Shown here in pieces: positions 33,168 through 40,752 of a stretch of DNA of 64,000 nucleotides (position 1 is its first letter; each line of letters starts with the position of its first letter). The DNA comes from Deinococcus hopiensis KR-140. Lineage in GTDB: Bacteria; Deinococcota; Deinococci; Deinococcales; Deinococcaceae. The notes beneath the pieces are model-generated. The model saw only the letters and a list, made by a program, of their open reading frames with translations. It searched no databases and was not told the DNA's origin. The DNA lies in NCBI RefSeq assembly GCF_900176165.1, contig NZ_FWWU01000008.1:243501-307500 (forward strand), in the 5' to 3' direction. A program made the position numbers and the translations under genes.

Positions 33168-33371
33168 TCAGGGGAGGAAGCGCCGGGCTTCCTTGTAGGC
33201 GTATTCCTGCTGGAGCACGTCCGCGTACTGGCCGGGGAGGTCTTTCCCTTCCTCTTTGGCGATGACCTCGGTGAGGCGCTCCCGACTCCAACCGCGCACG
33301 AGCATGCGCCAGGCGAACAGGCTGTAGATGATGTGGACGTTCTCCCAGAAAGGGAGCGGGGCGCGGCGCAT
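33168..33371 (-). CDS. Small phage protein before terminase
   Basis: 67 residues. The ATG at 33371 has AGGAG seven bases upstream; an in-frame start 18 nt further has none. Helical, with ENVHIIYSLFAWRMLVRGWS and a C-terminal acidic/aromatic segment. It is the first gene after the candidate late promoter and hairpin. No family was recognised. Confidence 0.55.
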   Translation of the reverse strand: MRRAPLPFWENVHIIYSLFAWRMLVRGWSRERLTEVIAKEEGKDLPGQYADVLQQEYAYKEARRFLP

Positions 33372-33390
33372 GGGGTCTCCTGAGCGCATG

Positions 33391-33416
33391 AAAAATCCCC
33401 ACCAGTGAGGCGGGGA
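33391..33416 (-). terminator. Leader terminator/attenuator, minus strand
   Basis: Stem TCCCC with GGGGA (33396-33400 with 33412-33416) extended by two more pairs across a mismatch, followed on the minus strand by TTTTT. It lies about 40 bp downstream of the candidate late promoter, so late transcription would need read-through or antitermination. Confidence 0.5.
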
Positions 33417-33451
33417 CAGGCGTTTGGGGTGATGTAGAGCAGATTAATTGC

Positions 33452-33480
33452 ATTGTGGCCTTTTGGAAGTGGATTGTCAA
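33452..33480 (-). promoter_or_regulatory. Candidate sigma-70 promoter for the structural operon
   Basis: On the minus strand: TTGACA (33480-33475), 17-bp spacer, CACAAT (33457-33452). It is the best -35/-10 pair upstream of the packaging genes, directly after the end of the 33500-34621 gene. Confidence 0.5.
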
Positions 33481-33499
33481 CGTTTTCTGCAGGCGCTTC

Positions 33500-34621
33500 T
33501 CAAGCTGGTTCGAGCGCGCAGCGGATGGCTTCGAGCGCGGCGATCAGGCCGGGGTAGTCGCGGTTGAGGTGGCGGCGCAGGACGAGGCGGGTGTCGTGCT
33601 GCCACTCCCAGATCAGGTGGGCGTGGCCCTGGGGACGGCGGCCACCGCCCCGCCCTTCGACGAGGGCCGCATGGGTGTCCTCGATCCACCGGGCGAGGCT
33701 GCTCCAGCCGGTTCCAGCGCGGATGCCGGTGCGGCGCTCGATCCGACGGGCACTGTCCCCCGTGACTTCGAGGTGCAGGCCGCTGGCGTCGTAGCGAACG
33801 TCCAGGTGGATGAGGTGGTGGCCGGTGCCGTCCGGGTGGGGGAGGTGGACGTGATAGGTGTCACCGTCGGCGTAGGGGCGGCCCTTCAGGGTGTCGCGGC
33901 GTTCGGCGGTGATCTGGGCGTGGGCGCGGTCGTACTCGGTCTCAGCAGTCTGGGCCTGCAAGGCGTAGTGAAGGGCGAGCTGGTCCTGCCCAGCGAGGGT
34001 GTACCTGCGGCAGAGGCGGTCACTGCTAAGGAGCCGGGCGTGCGCCTCTTCCAGAGTCTGGGTGAGGGGGTCAGCACTTTCTCCAAGGCCCCGGTCACGC
34101 TCGGTGGTCTCCGGGAAGACCAGGGCGCGGGCGATGGCGTTTTGCTCCTCACGCTGGGTGTGGGTGACCTGCTCGGGCGTGATGGTGAGGGCCGGACCTT
34201 CGGGAAGAGCGGAGCGGAGCGCCGGCGGACGGTTGAGTTGGGCGGCGCGCAGAGGACGCCGCTGGACTTCCAGGCGGGCGTGGGTGGCGAGGGCGGCCGT
34301 GACTTGATCCCGGTGTTCAGAGGGAACGCGGCTGGTGGTGACGATGCGCCGGGCCTGGGCGGCAGTGGCCGTCCATTGTTCGGCCAGTTGGCTCTCCAGC
34401 GCAGCGACGCGTTGGCGCAGGTGCCGCTCGTGTTCGGGGTCCGTACGCCAGTCGTGGTCTTCGAGGCTTTCCTGCACCTCCTGCAGCTGTCGCTGGGTGT
34501 CGAGTTCGGCACTGGCGTGGAGCAGCAGGCCTCGGTAGGTGACGCGCGAGCGAACCTCCTGCACGAGGAGGTCCACGGCGTCCGCGGGCAGGGGTTCAGC
34601 AGGCGTGGGCATGCGCTCCAT
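33500..34621 (-). CDS. Uncharacterised phage protein
   Basis: 373 residues. Long helices rich in Arg, Glu, Gln and Leu over the first 250 residues (for example HASAELDTQRQLQEVQESLE), with a beta C-terminus containing HVHLPHPDGTGHHLIHLDV and a final helix. It is in a coupled run of minus genes with a candidate operator 18 bp before its start. No motif is recognised. Two starts are close: ATG 34621 and ATG 34612 (with GGAG upstream). Confidence 0.6.
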   Translation of the reverse strand: MERMPTPAEPLPADAVDLLVQEVRSRVTYRGLLLHASAELDTQRQLQEVQESLEDHDWRTDPEHERHLRQRVAALESQLAEQWTATAAQARRIVTTSRVPSEHRDQVTAALATHARLEVQRRPLRAAQLNRPPALRSALPEGPALTITPEQVTHTQREEQNAIARALVFPETTERDRGLGESADPLTQTLEEAHARLLSSDRLCRRYTLAGQDQLALHYALQAQTAETEYDRAHAQITAERRDTLKGRPYADGDTYHVHLPHPDGTGHHLIHLDVRYDASGLHLEVTGDSARRIERRTGIRAGTGWSSLARWIEDTHAALVEGRGGGRRPQGHAHLIWEWQHDTRLVLRRHLNRDYPGLIAALEAIRCALEPA

Positions 34622-34638
34622 TCTGGCAGGGGCGTGGG

Positions 34639-34656
34639 CGTCTTTACGTTAAGACG
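34639..34656. promoter_or_regulatory. 18-bp palindrome, operator candidate copy 2
   Basis: Same 18-mer as at 33148. It overlaps the stop codon of the winged-helix/zinc-ribbon gene and lies 18 bp before the start of the next gene. Confidence 0.6.
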
Positions 34657-35032
34657 CGCCTTCGAGGCGGTGAGGGCGAGCACGGTACACGGTGGGCTGC
34701 TTGCATTTGAAGCACAGGGCGCGGTCACCTTCCTTGATGTGGGGGGAGGGGGCGACGTGCAATTCCAGGCCACAGTGTGGGCAGGGCAGGGTCAGGAGGT
34801 GGGTCTCGAAGGGTTGCCACGCGGCAAGGCGGGCGCGGCGGCTCAGGGTCCAGAACCGGGTGCGGTGCGCGGTCCCCTGCCGGTGGAGGTCCTCAAGCAC
34901 GCGTCCCGCTTCCTGGGGGGACACACGGAGGTGGCCGGCGAGCTGCTCACGGGTGACGAAGCGGTGGCGGCGAAGAAGGTCCAGGGCGGGCAAGTGGAGA
35001 TCCGCGCCGACGGCTTCAGGCAGGCGTGGCAT
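34649..35032 (-). CDS. Winged-helix protein with zinc-ribbon C-terminus
   Basis: 127 residues from the ATG at 35032 (AAGGA six bases upstream); an in-frame start at 35077 lacks a site. Residues about 13-60 resemble a winged helix (LDLLRRHRFVTREQLAGHLR, then SPQEAGRVLEDLH). Residues about 85-112 have CPHC and CFKC, a zinc ribbon. A small DNA-binding regulator is likely. The gene has a palindromic operator candidate at its end. Confidence 0.6.
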   Translation of the reverse strand: MPRLPEAVGADLHLPALDLLRRHRFVTREQLAGHLRVSPQEAGRVLEDLHRQGTAHRTRFWTLSRRARLAAWQPFETHLLTLPCPHCGLELHVAPSPHIKEGDRALCFKCKQPTVYRARPHRLEGAS

Positions 35033-35171
35033 CGTCGGTCCTTGGCTCAGGCAACCAGACGCGAGAGGGTTGACCATTCCAGAGGTGTGCGGGGGTAAAC
35101 CTCCACTGCATGGCCCGGTCGGCCAGCACCTTTAGGCCTGGAACGGGGGGATTCAGGGTCCAGGCGGTCAT
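35016..35171 (-). CDS. Small phage protein overlapping the winged-helix gene
   Basis: 51 residues (MTAWTLNPPVPGLKV at the start) from the ATG at 35171, overlapping the next gene by 17 nt. The sequence has natural-looking composition (several Trp, Pro, acidic end), while the antisense is not coding-like. The ribosome-binding site is weak. No family was recognised. Confidence 0.45.
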   Translation of the reverse strand: MTAWTLNPPVPGLKVLADRAMQWRFTPAHLWNGQPSRVWLPEPRTDDATPA

Positions 35172-35182
35172 GGCGGACCCGC

Positions 35183-35833
35183 TCAGCCAGCAGCGATCGT
35201 GCCAAGCCGTGTAGCTTCATCAATCATCTGCTGTGCCCACCTCCACAATGCTGGAAACGCCTGTAGATGCTTTTCTTTGAGCATTAACAAGCGCCGAGCG
35301 GTGAGATCAGGCTCACGCTCCAGGCAGCCTTTCCCCCCCTCACCCCAGGTCAGCAGCATCGGTTGCAGCGCATCCAGCGCTTTAGCGAAGCGGGCTTCCG
35401 AGGTCTGCTTCGCTTCGAATTCTTCCCACAGTTTTTGAAAGTGGCCACGCCGATCAACTGGGAGCAGACCAAACAACGCCTGAGCGGCTGCTTGCTCCTG
35501 CAGGGCCTGCTCGTCATGTTGTTCGTCAGTCGCACCGAAATACAAATCGCCAGCGTAAATTTCCACCAAATCATGAATTACCAGCAACTCCACAACTCTC
35601 GGGAGGTTGACGTCAGGTGGAGCGTACTCAGCCAATGTCAGAGCCGTTAAAGCAAGGTGCCACGAGTGCTCAGCGCTATTCTCAGCGCGACTACCATCAT
35701 GGAGGTGAGTGGTGCGTACGACATTCTTAAGTCGGTCGCAGGTTACCAAAAACGCCAACTGGGCTCGCAGACGGTCAATCACTTGAGGATAAGTTGCTTC
35801 GGCGATGCGGTCATTTTCGGATTGGTTGGTCAT
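35183..35833 (-). CDS. HD-domain hydrolase, HDDC2/YfbR-like 5'-nucleotidase
   Basis: 216 residues from the ATG at 35833 with GAGGG upstream. Motifs: RxENSAEHSWHLALTA (His), LVIHDLVEIYAGD (HD pair), then a Glu-rich helix with FEAKQTSEARFAKALDALQP (Asp). These are the metal-binding HD residues of the HDDC2/YfbR-type deoxynucleoside 5'-monophosphatases, which fits phage control of nucleotide pools. Its DNA is more AT-rich than its neighbours, suggesting recent transfer. The gene ends 12 nt before the next one downstream and is preceded by 250 bp of AT-rich non-coding DNA. Confidence 0.75.
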   Translation of the reverse strand: MTNQSENDRIAEATYPQVIDRLRAQLAFLVTCDRLKNVVRTTHLHDGSRAENSAEHSWHLALTALTLAEYAPPDVNLPRVVELLVIHDLVEIYAGDLYFGATDEQHDEQALQEQAAAQALFGLLPVDRRGHFQKLWEEFEAKQTSEARFAKALDALQPMLLTWGEGGKGCLEREPDLTARRLLMLKEKHLQAFPALWRWAQQMIDEATRLGTIAAG

Positions 35834-36080
35834 GCCACTTTTTCCCTCTCGCATTCATTTAGGTGCCAGATAATATGGGACCGTCAAGACCGTCTTCTGA
35901 CTTGAGGAATGCAATTTTGACATAGGCGTAAACCATAGAATTAGAGCGTGTCTCATTGGTTATGAGCGAATAAGCATTCAATCAAATTCTAGCAACCTTT
36001 CTAAGCTTCTTCTTTCGAGTTAGATTTATGGATACCATGATGGCGCTCTTCTCCAAACTGAACAATCTCAGATCCCCTCT

Positions 36081-37001
36081 TCAGGACGATTTGAGCTGGA
36101 GCGGTGTGGGCAGGGTGACCGCAGTCTTGTGCGCCTGCATGGCTTTGAGAAACGCCTGAATATGGGGCAAACCGGCTCGGCCCGGCTTCACGGCCACGCC
36201 GATAGAGCGGTGCACCGGGTTGGGAAGCGGCAGGGCCACCAGTCCGTCGCGCAGGGGAAGGGTGGCCAGGCGGGGCATGACGGTCAAACCCAGCCCGTGC
36301 TCAACCATGGAGAAGATGACGTCGTCGTCCGCAATTTCCAGGACGCTGTATTCCTGGCCCAGGTGTGTTGCGAGATGTGCCCGAATGGCGGTATAGCAAC
36401 TGGAATCCGGTGGAAGAAGCAAGGGCTGTTCGCGAAGTTCGGACCACTGCACAGGACGCTTGCCGCGCCGTATGGGGAAGACGGCCCAGTACTCATCGTC
36501 GAGAAGCGGCCAAGTCAGCAGATCGTTCGACTCCGTCAGCTGAATCAGGCCCACATCCACTTGACCTTCCCGAATGAAACGCTGTCCGCTCTCACCGTCC
36601 AACTCGGCGTCCATGACTTTGACTTCAAGCAGGGGATGGGTCGAACGCAGGAAGCCCAAGATGGGTGTCAGCAGGTGGACACCCAGGCTTCGGTACGTGG
36701 CCACCGTGAGCGTTCCCGTTAGGTGCAGGGCGGACATATCTTTGACGGCGCGTTCCAAGTCACTGGCTGCTTCCAGAGCCGTCCGCGCGTAGTTCAGGGC
36801 AACGTCGCCCGCAGCTGTCAACTGAATCCCCCCGGACGTCCGGCGAAAGACCAGAGTACCCAGGGTGCGTTCCAGCCCCTTTACTGCTTCGCTGATGGTG
36901 CTCTGAGACATGTTCAGCTCAGCGGCGGCGGCTCCAAACCCGCCAGTCTCAGCTGTTGCCACGAACATGCGGAGCTGCGCCAGGGTCAGGCGAGGATTCA
37001 T
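36081..37001 (-). CDS. LysR-family transcriptional regulator
   Basis: 306 residues from the ATG at 37001. HTH: LTLAQLRMFVATAETGGFGA then LNMSQSTISEAVKGLERTL (residues about 5-50), followed by LTAAGDVALNYAR. The rest is the LysR substrate-binding domain with VGLIQLTESNDLLTWPL. The start lies 6 bp after a TATAGT (37013-37008), suggesting a leaderless message. Divergent from a DUF3291 gene with a candidate LysR box between. Such a host-type gene pair inside the phage is cargo. Confidence 0.9.
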   Translation of the reverse strand: MNPRLTLAQLRMFVATAETGGFGAAAAELNMSQSTISEAVKGLERTLGTLVFRRTSGGIQLTAAGDVALNYARTALEAASDLERAVKDMSALHLTGTLTVATYRSLGVHLLTPILGFLRSTHPLLEVKVMDAELDGESGQRFIREGQVDVGLIQLTESNDLLTWPLLDDEYWAVFPIRRGKRPVQWSELREQPLLLPPDSSCYTAIRAHLATHLGQEYSVLEIADDDVIFSMVEHGLGLTVMPRLATLPLRDGLVALPLPNPVHRSIGVAVKPGRAGLPHIQAFLKAMQAHKTAVTLPTPLQLKSS

Positions 37002-37064
37002 AGCCCCACTATAAAGAGAATGGCGTTTGAGCCGATCGGTCAGTCCGGTGGGTTGGACAAAGTC

Positions 37065-37079
37065 ATCGGTATTTCCGAT
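37065..37079. promoter_or_regulatory. Candidate LysR binding box (T-N11-A)
   Basis: ATCGGTATTTCCGAT, a perfect 5-5-5 palindrome with the T-N11-A spacing typical of LysR-type regulators, in the intergenic region of the LysR and DUF3291 genes. Confidence 0.55.
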
Positions 37080-37150
37080 CGACGGAAGCCTAAGGGAAAA
37101 GGAGAATGGCACAGGGGTGAAACAGCCTCCCGAAAGGAGGAGACCTACCC

Positions 37151-37651
37151 ATGCACCTCGCGCAGGTTAATGTTGCCAAGCTTCACTTCCCGTTGGATGC
37201 TCCTGAGATCGCTGAGTTCAAAGCGGGCTTGGATCCTGTGAATAGTCTGGCCGATGCGGCTCCCGGATTCGTCTGGCGCTTGAAAGACGATACGGGGAAC
37301 GCTACTGAGGTCGTATTCGACGCCGACCCTTTGCTGATCGTCAATCTCAGCGTCTGGGAGGGACTCGGTGCCCTCCATGCCTTTTCCTACTCGGGCTTGC
37401 ACCTGGACTTTCTCAAACGGCGGCGCGAGTGGTTTCAGCGGTACGCCTCCCCGCACCTCGCATTGTGGTGGGTGCCCATGGGCAGTCAGCCTACCGTGCA
37501 AGACGCCCAGGAACGGCTCGCTCACCTGCACACCTATGGTCCAACTGCACATGCCTTTACCTTCACACAGGTGTTTGAGGCAGATGGTTCCCGCACAACG
37601 CTACGGCGAGCGGAAGGGCACAGGACACCGCGTCCCAGCACGCCGGATTGA
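37151..37651 (+). CDS. DUF3291 domain protein (heme-degrading-like fold)
   Basis: 166 residues from the ATG at 37151 (AAGGAGGAG upstream). Family pattern: LAQVNVAKL at the start, APGFVWRLKDDTGNATE, LLIVNLSVWEGLGALHAF, LKRRREWFQR. DUF3291 proteins belong to the dimeric ferredoxin-like/antibiotic-biosynthesis monooxygenase-like group. Activity is not established. Controlled probably by the divergent LysR gene. Confidence 0.85.
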   Translation: MHLAQVNVAKLHFPLDAPEIAEFKAGLDPVNSLADAAPGFVWRLKDDTGNATEVVFDADPLLIVNLSVWEGLGALHAFSYSGLHLDFLKRRREWFQRYASPHLALWWVPMGSQPTVQDAQERLAHLHTYGPTAHAFTFTQVFEADGSRTTLRRAEGHRTPRPSTPD

Positions 37652-37852
37652 ACGCCTTTGCGCAGGCTCTTCCTGCACTCTGGGAAGCCGAAGATAAAGC
37701 GGGAAGCGCTCCAACCCTCTTCCCGGACTGGTGTACCTTCTGGATGAGTCTGCGTCCCAGACGTTCAAAACGTCCTTATGCCCTTCACCGCCTCCCGGGA
37801 AGCCAGAAAGGCCCTACTGAAATCCGTACACACGGGCCGCACCAGACGCCGT

Positions 37853-38156
37853 TCAGGAAGACTGCCGCTCGCCTTCTACGCGGTCTCGCGCGAGCACGAC
37901 GACCGCTGCGACGAGCAGGGCTGCGCTGAATAGGGCTACTGCGCTCGGTGCCTTCGGGGTTTGTGCCCTCTACCCAGGCACCAGTGATCAGTCCTTGGCC
38001 CTCAAGTCGTATCAGCGCAGCGTAGAGACGTCCGGAACTGATGCGGTACCGGCCGCACAGAGGGGCCGTGAAGTGAACTCCTCCAGCGAGGCCATGCAGG
38101 ACGCGGGCGTGCACCGGCGTGCAGTGAATGAGGAGCCAGGCGTACAGGCGCGTCAT
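37853..38156 (-). pseudogene. Winged-helix plus membrane-tail gene with frameshift
   Basis: The start (ATG 38156) and the first 70 residues look real: RISSGRLYAALIRLEGQGLI is a PadR-like wing. After TGAWVEGT the frame turns into Arg-rich nonsense, but in the +1 frame a natural end appears with a membrane segment (VALFSAALLVAAVVVLARD) and a stop at 37853. One extra A in the run at 37960-37962 would explain it. As sequenced the open frame continues to 37785. Either a decayed gene or a base error. Coupled by ATGA to the preceding gene. Confidence 0.5.
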
Positions 38157-38473
38157 ACCTTCACCACCCCCCGGAGGCGGCCCCCGCGTTCCAGGGCCAG
38201 CGCCAGTTGCTGCACGTCACTGTTCGGCAGGGCGAGTAGGTGATCCCAGATCGCTTCGCGGGCCACCTTCGTCTGCTGCTGGTCATCGTGCTCGGCGTTC
38301 AGGCGCTCGCAGTACTCCTCGGCGGGCTTGCGGAGGACAGCTTCCTTGGTCCGGTCATCACGGCCCATTACGTTGAACGAGGCGATGGTCATCCGGTCCT
38401 GGTTGTCGAAGATTTCGAAGTTGCGGTGGCCGATGCTGGCTGTGGCGCGCACTTCGTATCGCTTCTTCTTCAC
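38153..38473 (-). CDS. Small phage protein, function unknown
   Basis: 106 residues from a GTG at 38473 with GGAGG upstream and a 4-nt overlap with the phosphatase end. N-terminus KKKRYEVRATASIGHRNF, then MTIASFNVMGRDDRT and a helical C-terminus (LLALPNSDVQQLALALERGG). No family was recognised. It is coupled to a lambda-nin-like block. Confidence 0.55.
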   Translation of the reverse strand: MKKKRYEVRATASIGHRNFEIFDNQDRMTIASFNVMGRDDRTKEAVLRKPAEEYCERLNAEHDDQQQTKVAREAIWDHLLALPNSDVQQLALALERGGRLRGVVKV

Positions 38474-39126
38474 GATGTCCTCCGGATGAGGTGGGCCGTC
38501 CACGTCTCGGTGTCCAGGGCGCAGAGCACCCCGGTAAAGACCGCGCCGGTGTCGATAAACCAGGCGATGGTGCCGTCCTCAAGGCCGATGGGAAAGGGAC
38601 AGGCCTGCAGTGCGGTGTGGCCGTGCACGCTGTACTTCACGCCTTCTGGGAGGGGATGGAACGGCGTCTCCCCGGGTCGGCCCCAGATGTGGGCGTCAAC
38701 GTCACTCTCGTGGGGGCGCATGGCATGACTGAACAGGACGTTCCCGGCAGTCACGTACGGGTGCAGGCGGTCCCGCATCCACTGGGCGTCTGCCACAGCC
38801 TCGGCCCAATTGCCCTCGTAGCTCTGCATGGTCTGCTCGCCGCCGTTCATGTACCAGAGGGTGGGGTCCTGCCCGTCCAGCAGGACCTCCGTCATCCAGA
38901 GGTCGTGGTTGCCCATGAGGGCCACCGCGCGCCCGGCCTCCACCAGCTTGCGCACCAGGCGCAGCACGCCGCGGCTGTCTGGACCCCGGTCGATGTAGTC
39001 ACCCAGGAACACCAGCGACTGATCTGGGAAGCGCGCCACAGCGAGTTCGAGGAGGTCCAGGCAGCCATGTACGTCACCAATAGCGACGGGCGTCTTAACG
39101 TAAAGACGGGAAGAGGGGAGCGTCAC
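38470..39126 (-). CDS. PPP-type metallophosphatase, lambda PP-like
   Basis: 218 residues. The GTG at 39126 overlaps the RusA stop (GTGA) with GGAGG upstream. Metal and active-site motifs: VAIGDVHGC (about 14), LGDYIDRGPDSRG (about 44), LMGNHDLWM (about 75), SHAM (about 137) and VHGHT (about 173). This is the serine/threonine phosphatase/bis(5'-nucleosyl)-tetraphosphatase group. The natural substrate in phages is unknown. Its fifth to tenth codons contain the 18-bp palindrome. Confidence 0.85.
   Translation of the reverse strand: MTLPSSRLYVKTPVAIGDVHGCLDLLELAVARFPDQSLVFLGDYIDRGPDSRGVLRLVRKLVEAGRAVALMGNHDLWMTEVLLDGQDPTLWYMNGGEQTMQSYEGNWAEAVADAQWMRDRLHPYVTAGNVLFSHAMRPHESDVDAHIWGRPGETPFHPLPEGVKYSVHGHTALQACPFPIGLEDGTIAWFIDTGAVFTGVLCALDTETWTAHLIRRTS
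39091..39108. promoter_or_regulatory. 18-bp palindrome, operator candidate copy 3 (inverted)
   Basis: CGTCTTAACGTAAAGACG on the plus strand, the reverse complement of copies 1 and 2, located inside the N-terminal codons of the phosphatase gene (18 bp after its start). Confidence 0.55.
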
Positions 39127-39503
39127 ACGGCCTCCGAGAGGGTGAGCACCAGGCATTCCTTCGCGCCGGGTGTCACCTCGTGAGAAAAGGCGAAGGACGG
39201 CACCCAGGTGAGGTTGTCGTCCCGGAGCACGATGCTTTTGAGGGCGTCCAGAACAGCGTTCATGCAGTTGTCCGGATCCGGCAGGCTGTGGCGGTCGCAG
39301 AACACGGCGTGGACGTGCAGGTGAATGGCGTGCTGGAGCGGACGGCCCTTCCACTGCTTTTTCAGGCTGGCGCGGGCAGACGTGATCCAGGCGGCGGCCG
39401 AATCGCTCATCACACTGCGGGGCTTGCCGTTTACCCGGATGATCTTCCGGCTGTTCTTCGTGCTGCGCGGGCGGCCCTTCAAGGTCAAGGTGATGGGGTT
39501 CAA
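39123..39503 (-). CDS. rusA: RusA family Holliday junction resolvase
   Basis: 126 residues. A TTG at 39503 with GGAGAG upstream, overlapping the previous stop. N-terminus ITLTLKGRPRSTKNS, then LPDPDNCMNAVLDALKSIVL with the acidic pair of RusA (PDPDN) and the following LRDDN (catalytic aspartates). It resolves branched DNA during phage replication and recombination. The order RusA then PP-like phosphatase resembles the nin region of lambdoid phages. Confidence 0.8.
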   Translation of the reverse strand: MNPITLTLKGRPRSTKNSRKIIRVNGKPRSVMSDSAAAWITSARASLKKQWKGRPLQHAIHLHVHAVFCDRHSLPDPDNCMNAVLDALKSIVLRDDNLTWVPSFAFSHEVTPGAKECLVLTLSEAV

Positions 39504-39781
39504 CGGTCTCTCCGCAGGGTGCCGCGTTCGCCGTGCCAGAGGGTGCGCGCCTCGCCCAGGCCGGTGAGCTGGTAGCGGGGCGCAGGGCCGGGGTTCAGGA
39601 CGCTGATCCAGCGCTCGCGGTGCAATCGCTCCAGGGCACGGACCAGGGTGCACTCGTTTTCCAGGGCGGGGAGGTGCTGGGGGAGCAGCAGCCGGGCGCG
39701 GGCGCGGATCCCGATCAGGCCTGCCGGTCCAGCCTCCAGGGCGCGCAGCAAGGCAGCCTCCAGCAACAGGGGACCAGGCAT
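39500..39781 (-). CDS. Small winged-helix-like phage protein
   Basis: 93 residues from the ATG at 39781. Sequence shows LLLEAALLRALEAG at the start, a central ECTLVRALERLHRERWISV (helix and wing), and YQLTGLGEARTLW at the end, a wHTH-like pattern. It is in the coupled chain (TTGA overlap with rusA). A regulator is possible. Confidence 0.55.
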   Translation of the reverse strand: MPGPLLLEAALLRALEAGPAGLIGIRARARLLLPQHLPALENECTLVRALERLHRERWISVLNPGPAPRYQLTGLGEARTLWHGERGTLRRDR

Positions 39782-40029
39782 CACAGGAGGCGGTCCCAGG
39801 TCAGGGGCGTGAGGATGGCCTCGGGAGCCTCGGTGTACAGGTGACCGGTCACGCGCGGGAGTGGCTCGTGCGACAGGCGCACCGAAACGCTGGTGGCGCC
39901 GATCAGTTCCAGGGTGACGAGGGGGCGCAGGCGCACGGTCAGCAGCACAGCGGGAGGCAGGCGACGGGCCGGGCGGGAGAGACCCGGCCATATGGACCGG
40001 ATGCACTCCAGAATCTCCGCCCAGGTCAC
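39781..40029 (-). CDS. Small phage protein
   Basis: 82 residues from a GTG at 40029 overlapping the previous stop (GTGA). Helix-beta with WAEILECIRSIWPGLS and a C-terminal VRLSHEPLPRVTGHLYTEAP. No family was recognised. Confidence 0.5.
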   Translation of the reverse strand: MTWAEILECIRSIWPGLSRPARRLPPAVLLTVRLRPLVTLELIGATSVSVRLSHEPLPRVTGHLYTEAPEAILTPLTWDRLL

Positions 40030-40250
40030 CGTTTGCCCCGCGTGATCACGCGGGCGGCCTGATGGGCGCTCTCCACGTGCTCGGACTTGAGGGCGTTCAG
40101 GCCGTGGCTCCGGATGCCGGCCTGGACCAGCTGCAGGGCCGTGTACTGGGTGGCGCTGAGGTGGGTGCGGTCCTTGGACCACAGACGAGTGCCCAGGACG
40201 CCCGTCAGAACCAGGAGCAGGCCGAGGAGGATAAGGGTGGCGTCCGTCAT
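40026..40250 (-). CDS. Small membrane-anchored phage protein
   Basis: 74 residues. N-terminal hydrophobic segment (ATLILLGLLLVLTGVLGT), then a basic helical cytoplasmic-type domain. Overlaps both neighbours by 4 nt. No family was recognised. Confidence 0.55.
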   Translation of the reverse strand: MTDATLILLGLLLVLTGVLGTRLWSKDRTHLSATQYTALQLVQAGIRSHGLNALKSEHVESAHQAARVITRGKR

Positions 40251-40546
40251 GTGGGTGCTCCCTGGAAGGCGGCGAGGAACGTCATTTCCTGGGGCGTCAG
40301 TCTGCCGGGCTGCTGCTCAGCCAGGTGCCCGAGGTACGTTTCCACGGCCTCGACCTGTGGGGCAGACAGGGCCACCACGCAGACGCGCAGTGCAGGCTGG
40401 CCTTCGTGCAGACAGGGGAGGGCCGGGAGATTACGGGCGGCGGACTGGCGCAGGCGCTGGATGACGGCACGGCGCTCGAACTCCGTCAGGTTCGCGCCGG
40501 TGGGGAGAAGCGCCTGGATCACGGTCAGGCGGTGGGATTGGGGCAT
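40247..40546 (-). CDS. Small phage protein
   Basis: 99 residues, helical with two Cys (ALPCLHEG and LRVCVVAL). Coupled by ATGA to both sides (the 1-nt junction at 40546). No family was recognised. Confidence 0.5.
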   Translation of the reverse strand: MPQSHRLTVIQALLPTGANLTEFERRAVIQRLRQSAARNLPALPCLHEGQPALRVCVVALSAPQVEAVETYLGHLAEQQPGRLTPQEMTFLAAFQGAPT

Positions 40547-40752
40547 CAGAAGTCCTCGGAACCGTAGTGGAGTTTGAGCAGGACGACCAGATCGATGGGG
40601 ATGTCAGCGTGTGGGTTCAGGGCATGGGCCTGTTCGGCGTCCTGCGCGGCCTGTTCCTCGGGCGTACGCGGCGCACTGATGCGGCACAGCGCCAGCAGGA
40701 ACAGGAATGTCGGGAGGGACAGGCCGAGGAGCCACAAGAACACTTCGCGCAT
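40546..40752 (-). CDS. Small single-span membrane protein
   Basis: 68 residues from the ATG at 40752 with AGAGGTG upstream. Hydrophobic segment REVFLWLLGLSLPTFLFLLA at the N-terminus, then an acidic Ala-rich stretch. Its start signals sit exactly where the preceding zinc-finger gene would end if one base were restored (see that entry). Confidence 0.55.
   Translation of the reverse strand: MREVFLWLLGLSLPTFLFLLALCRISAPRTPEEQAAQDAEQAHALNPHADIPIDLVVLLKLHYGSEDF

Noticed and set aside
37648..37929. 93-residue plus-strand frame after DUF3291
   Set aside because: TTG start only, Arg-rich C-terminal half, and antisense to the winged-helix pseudogene.
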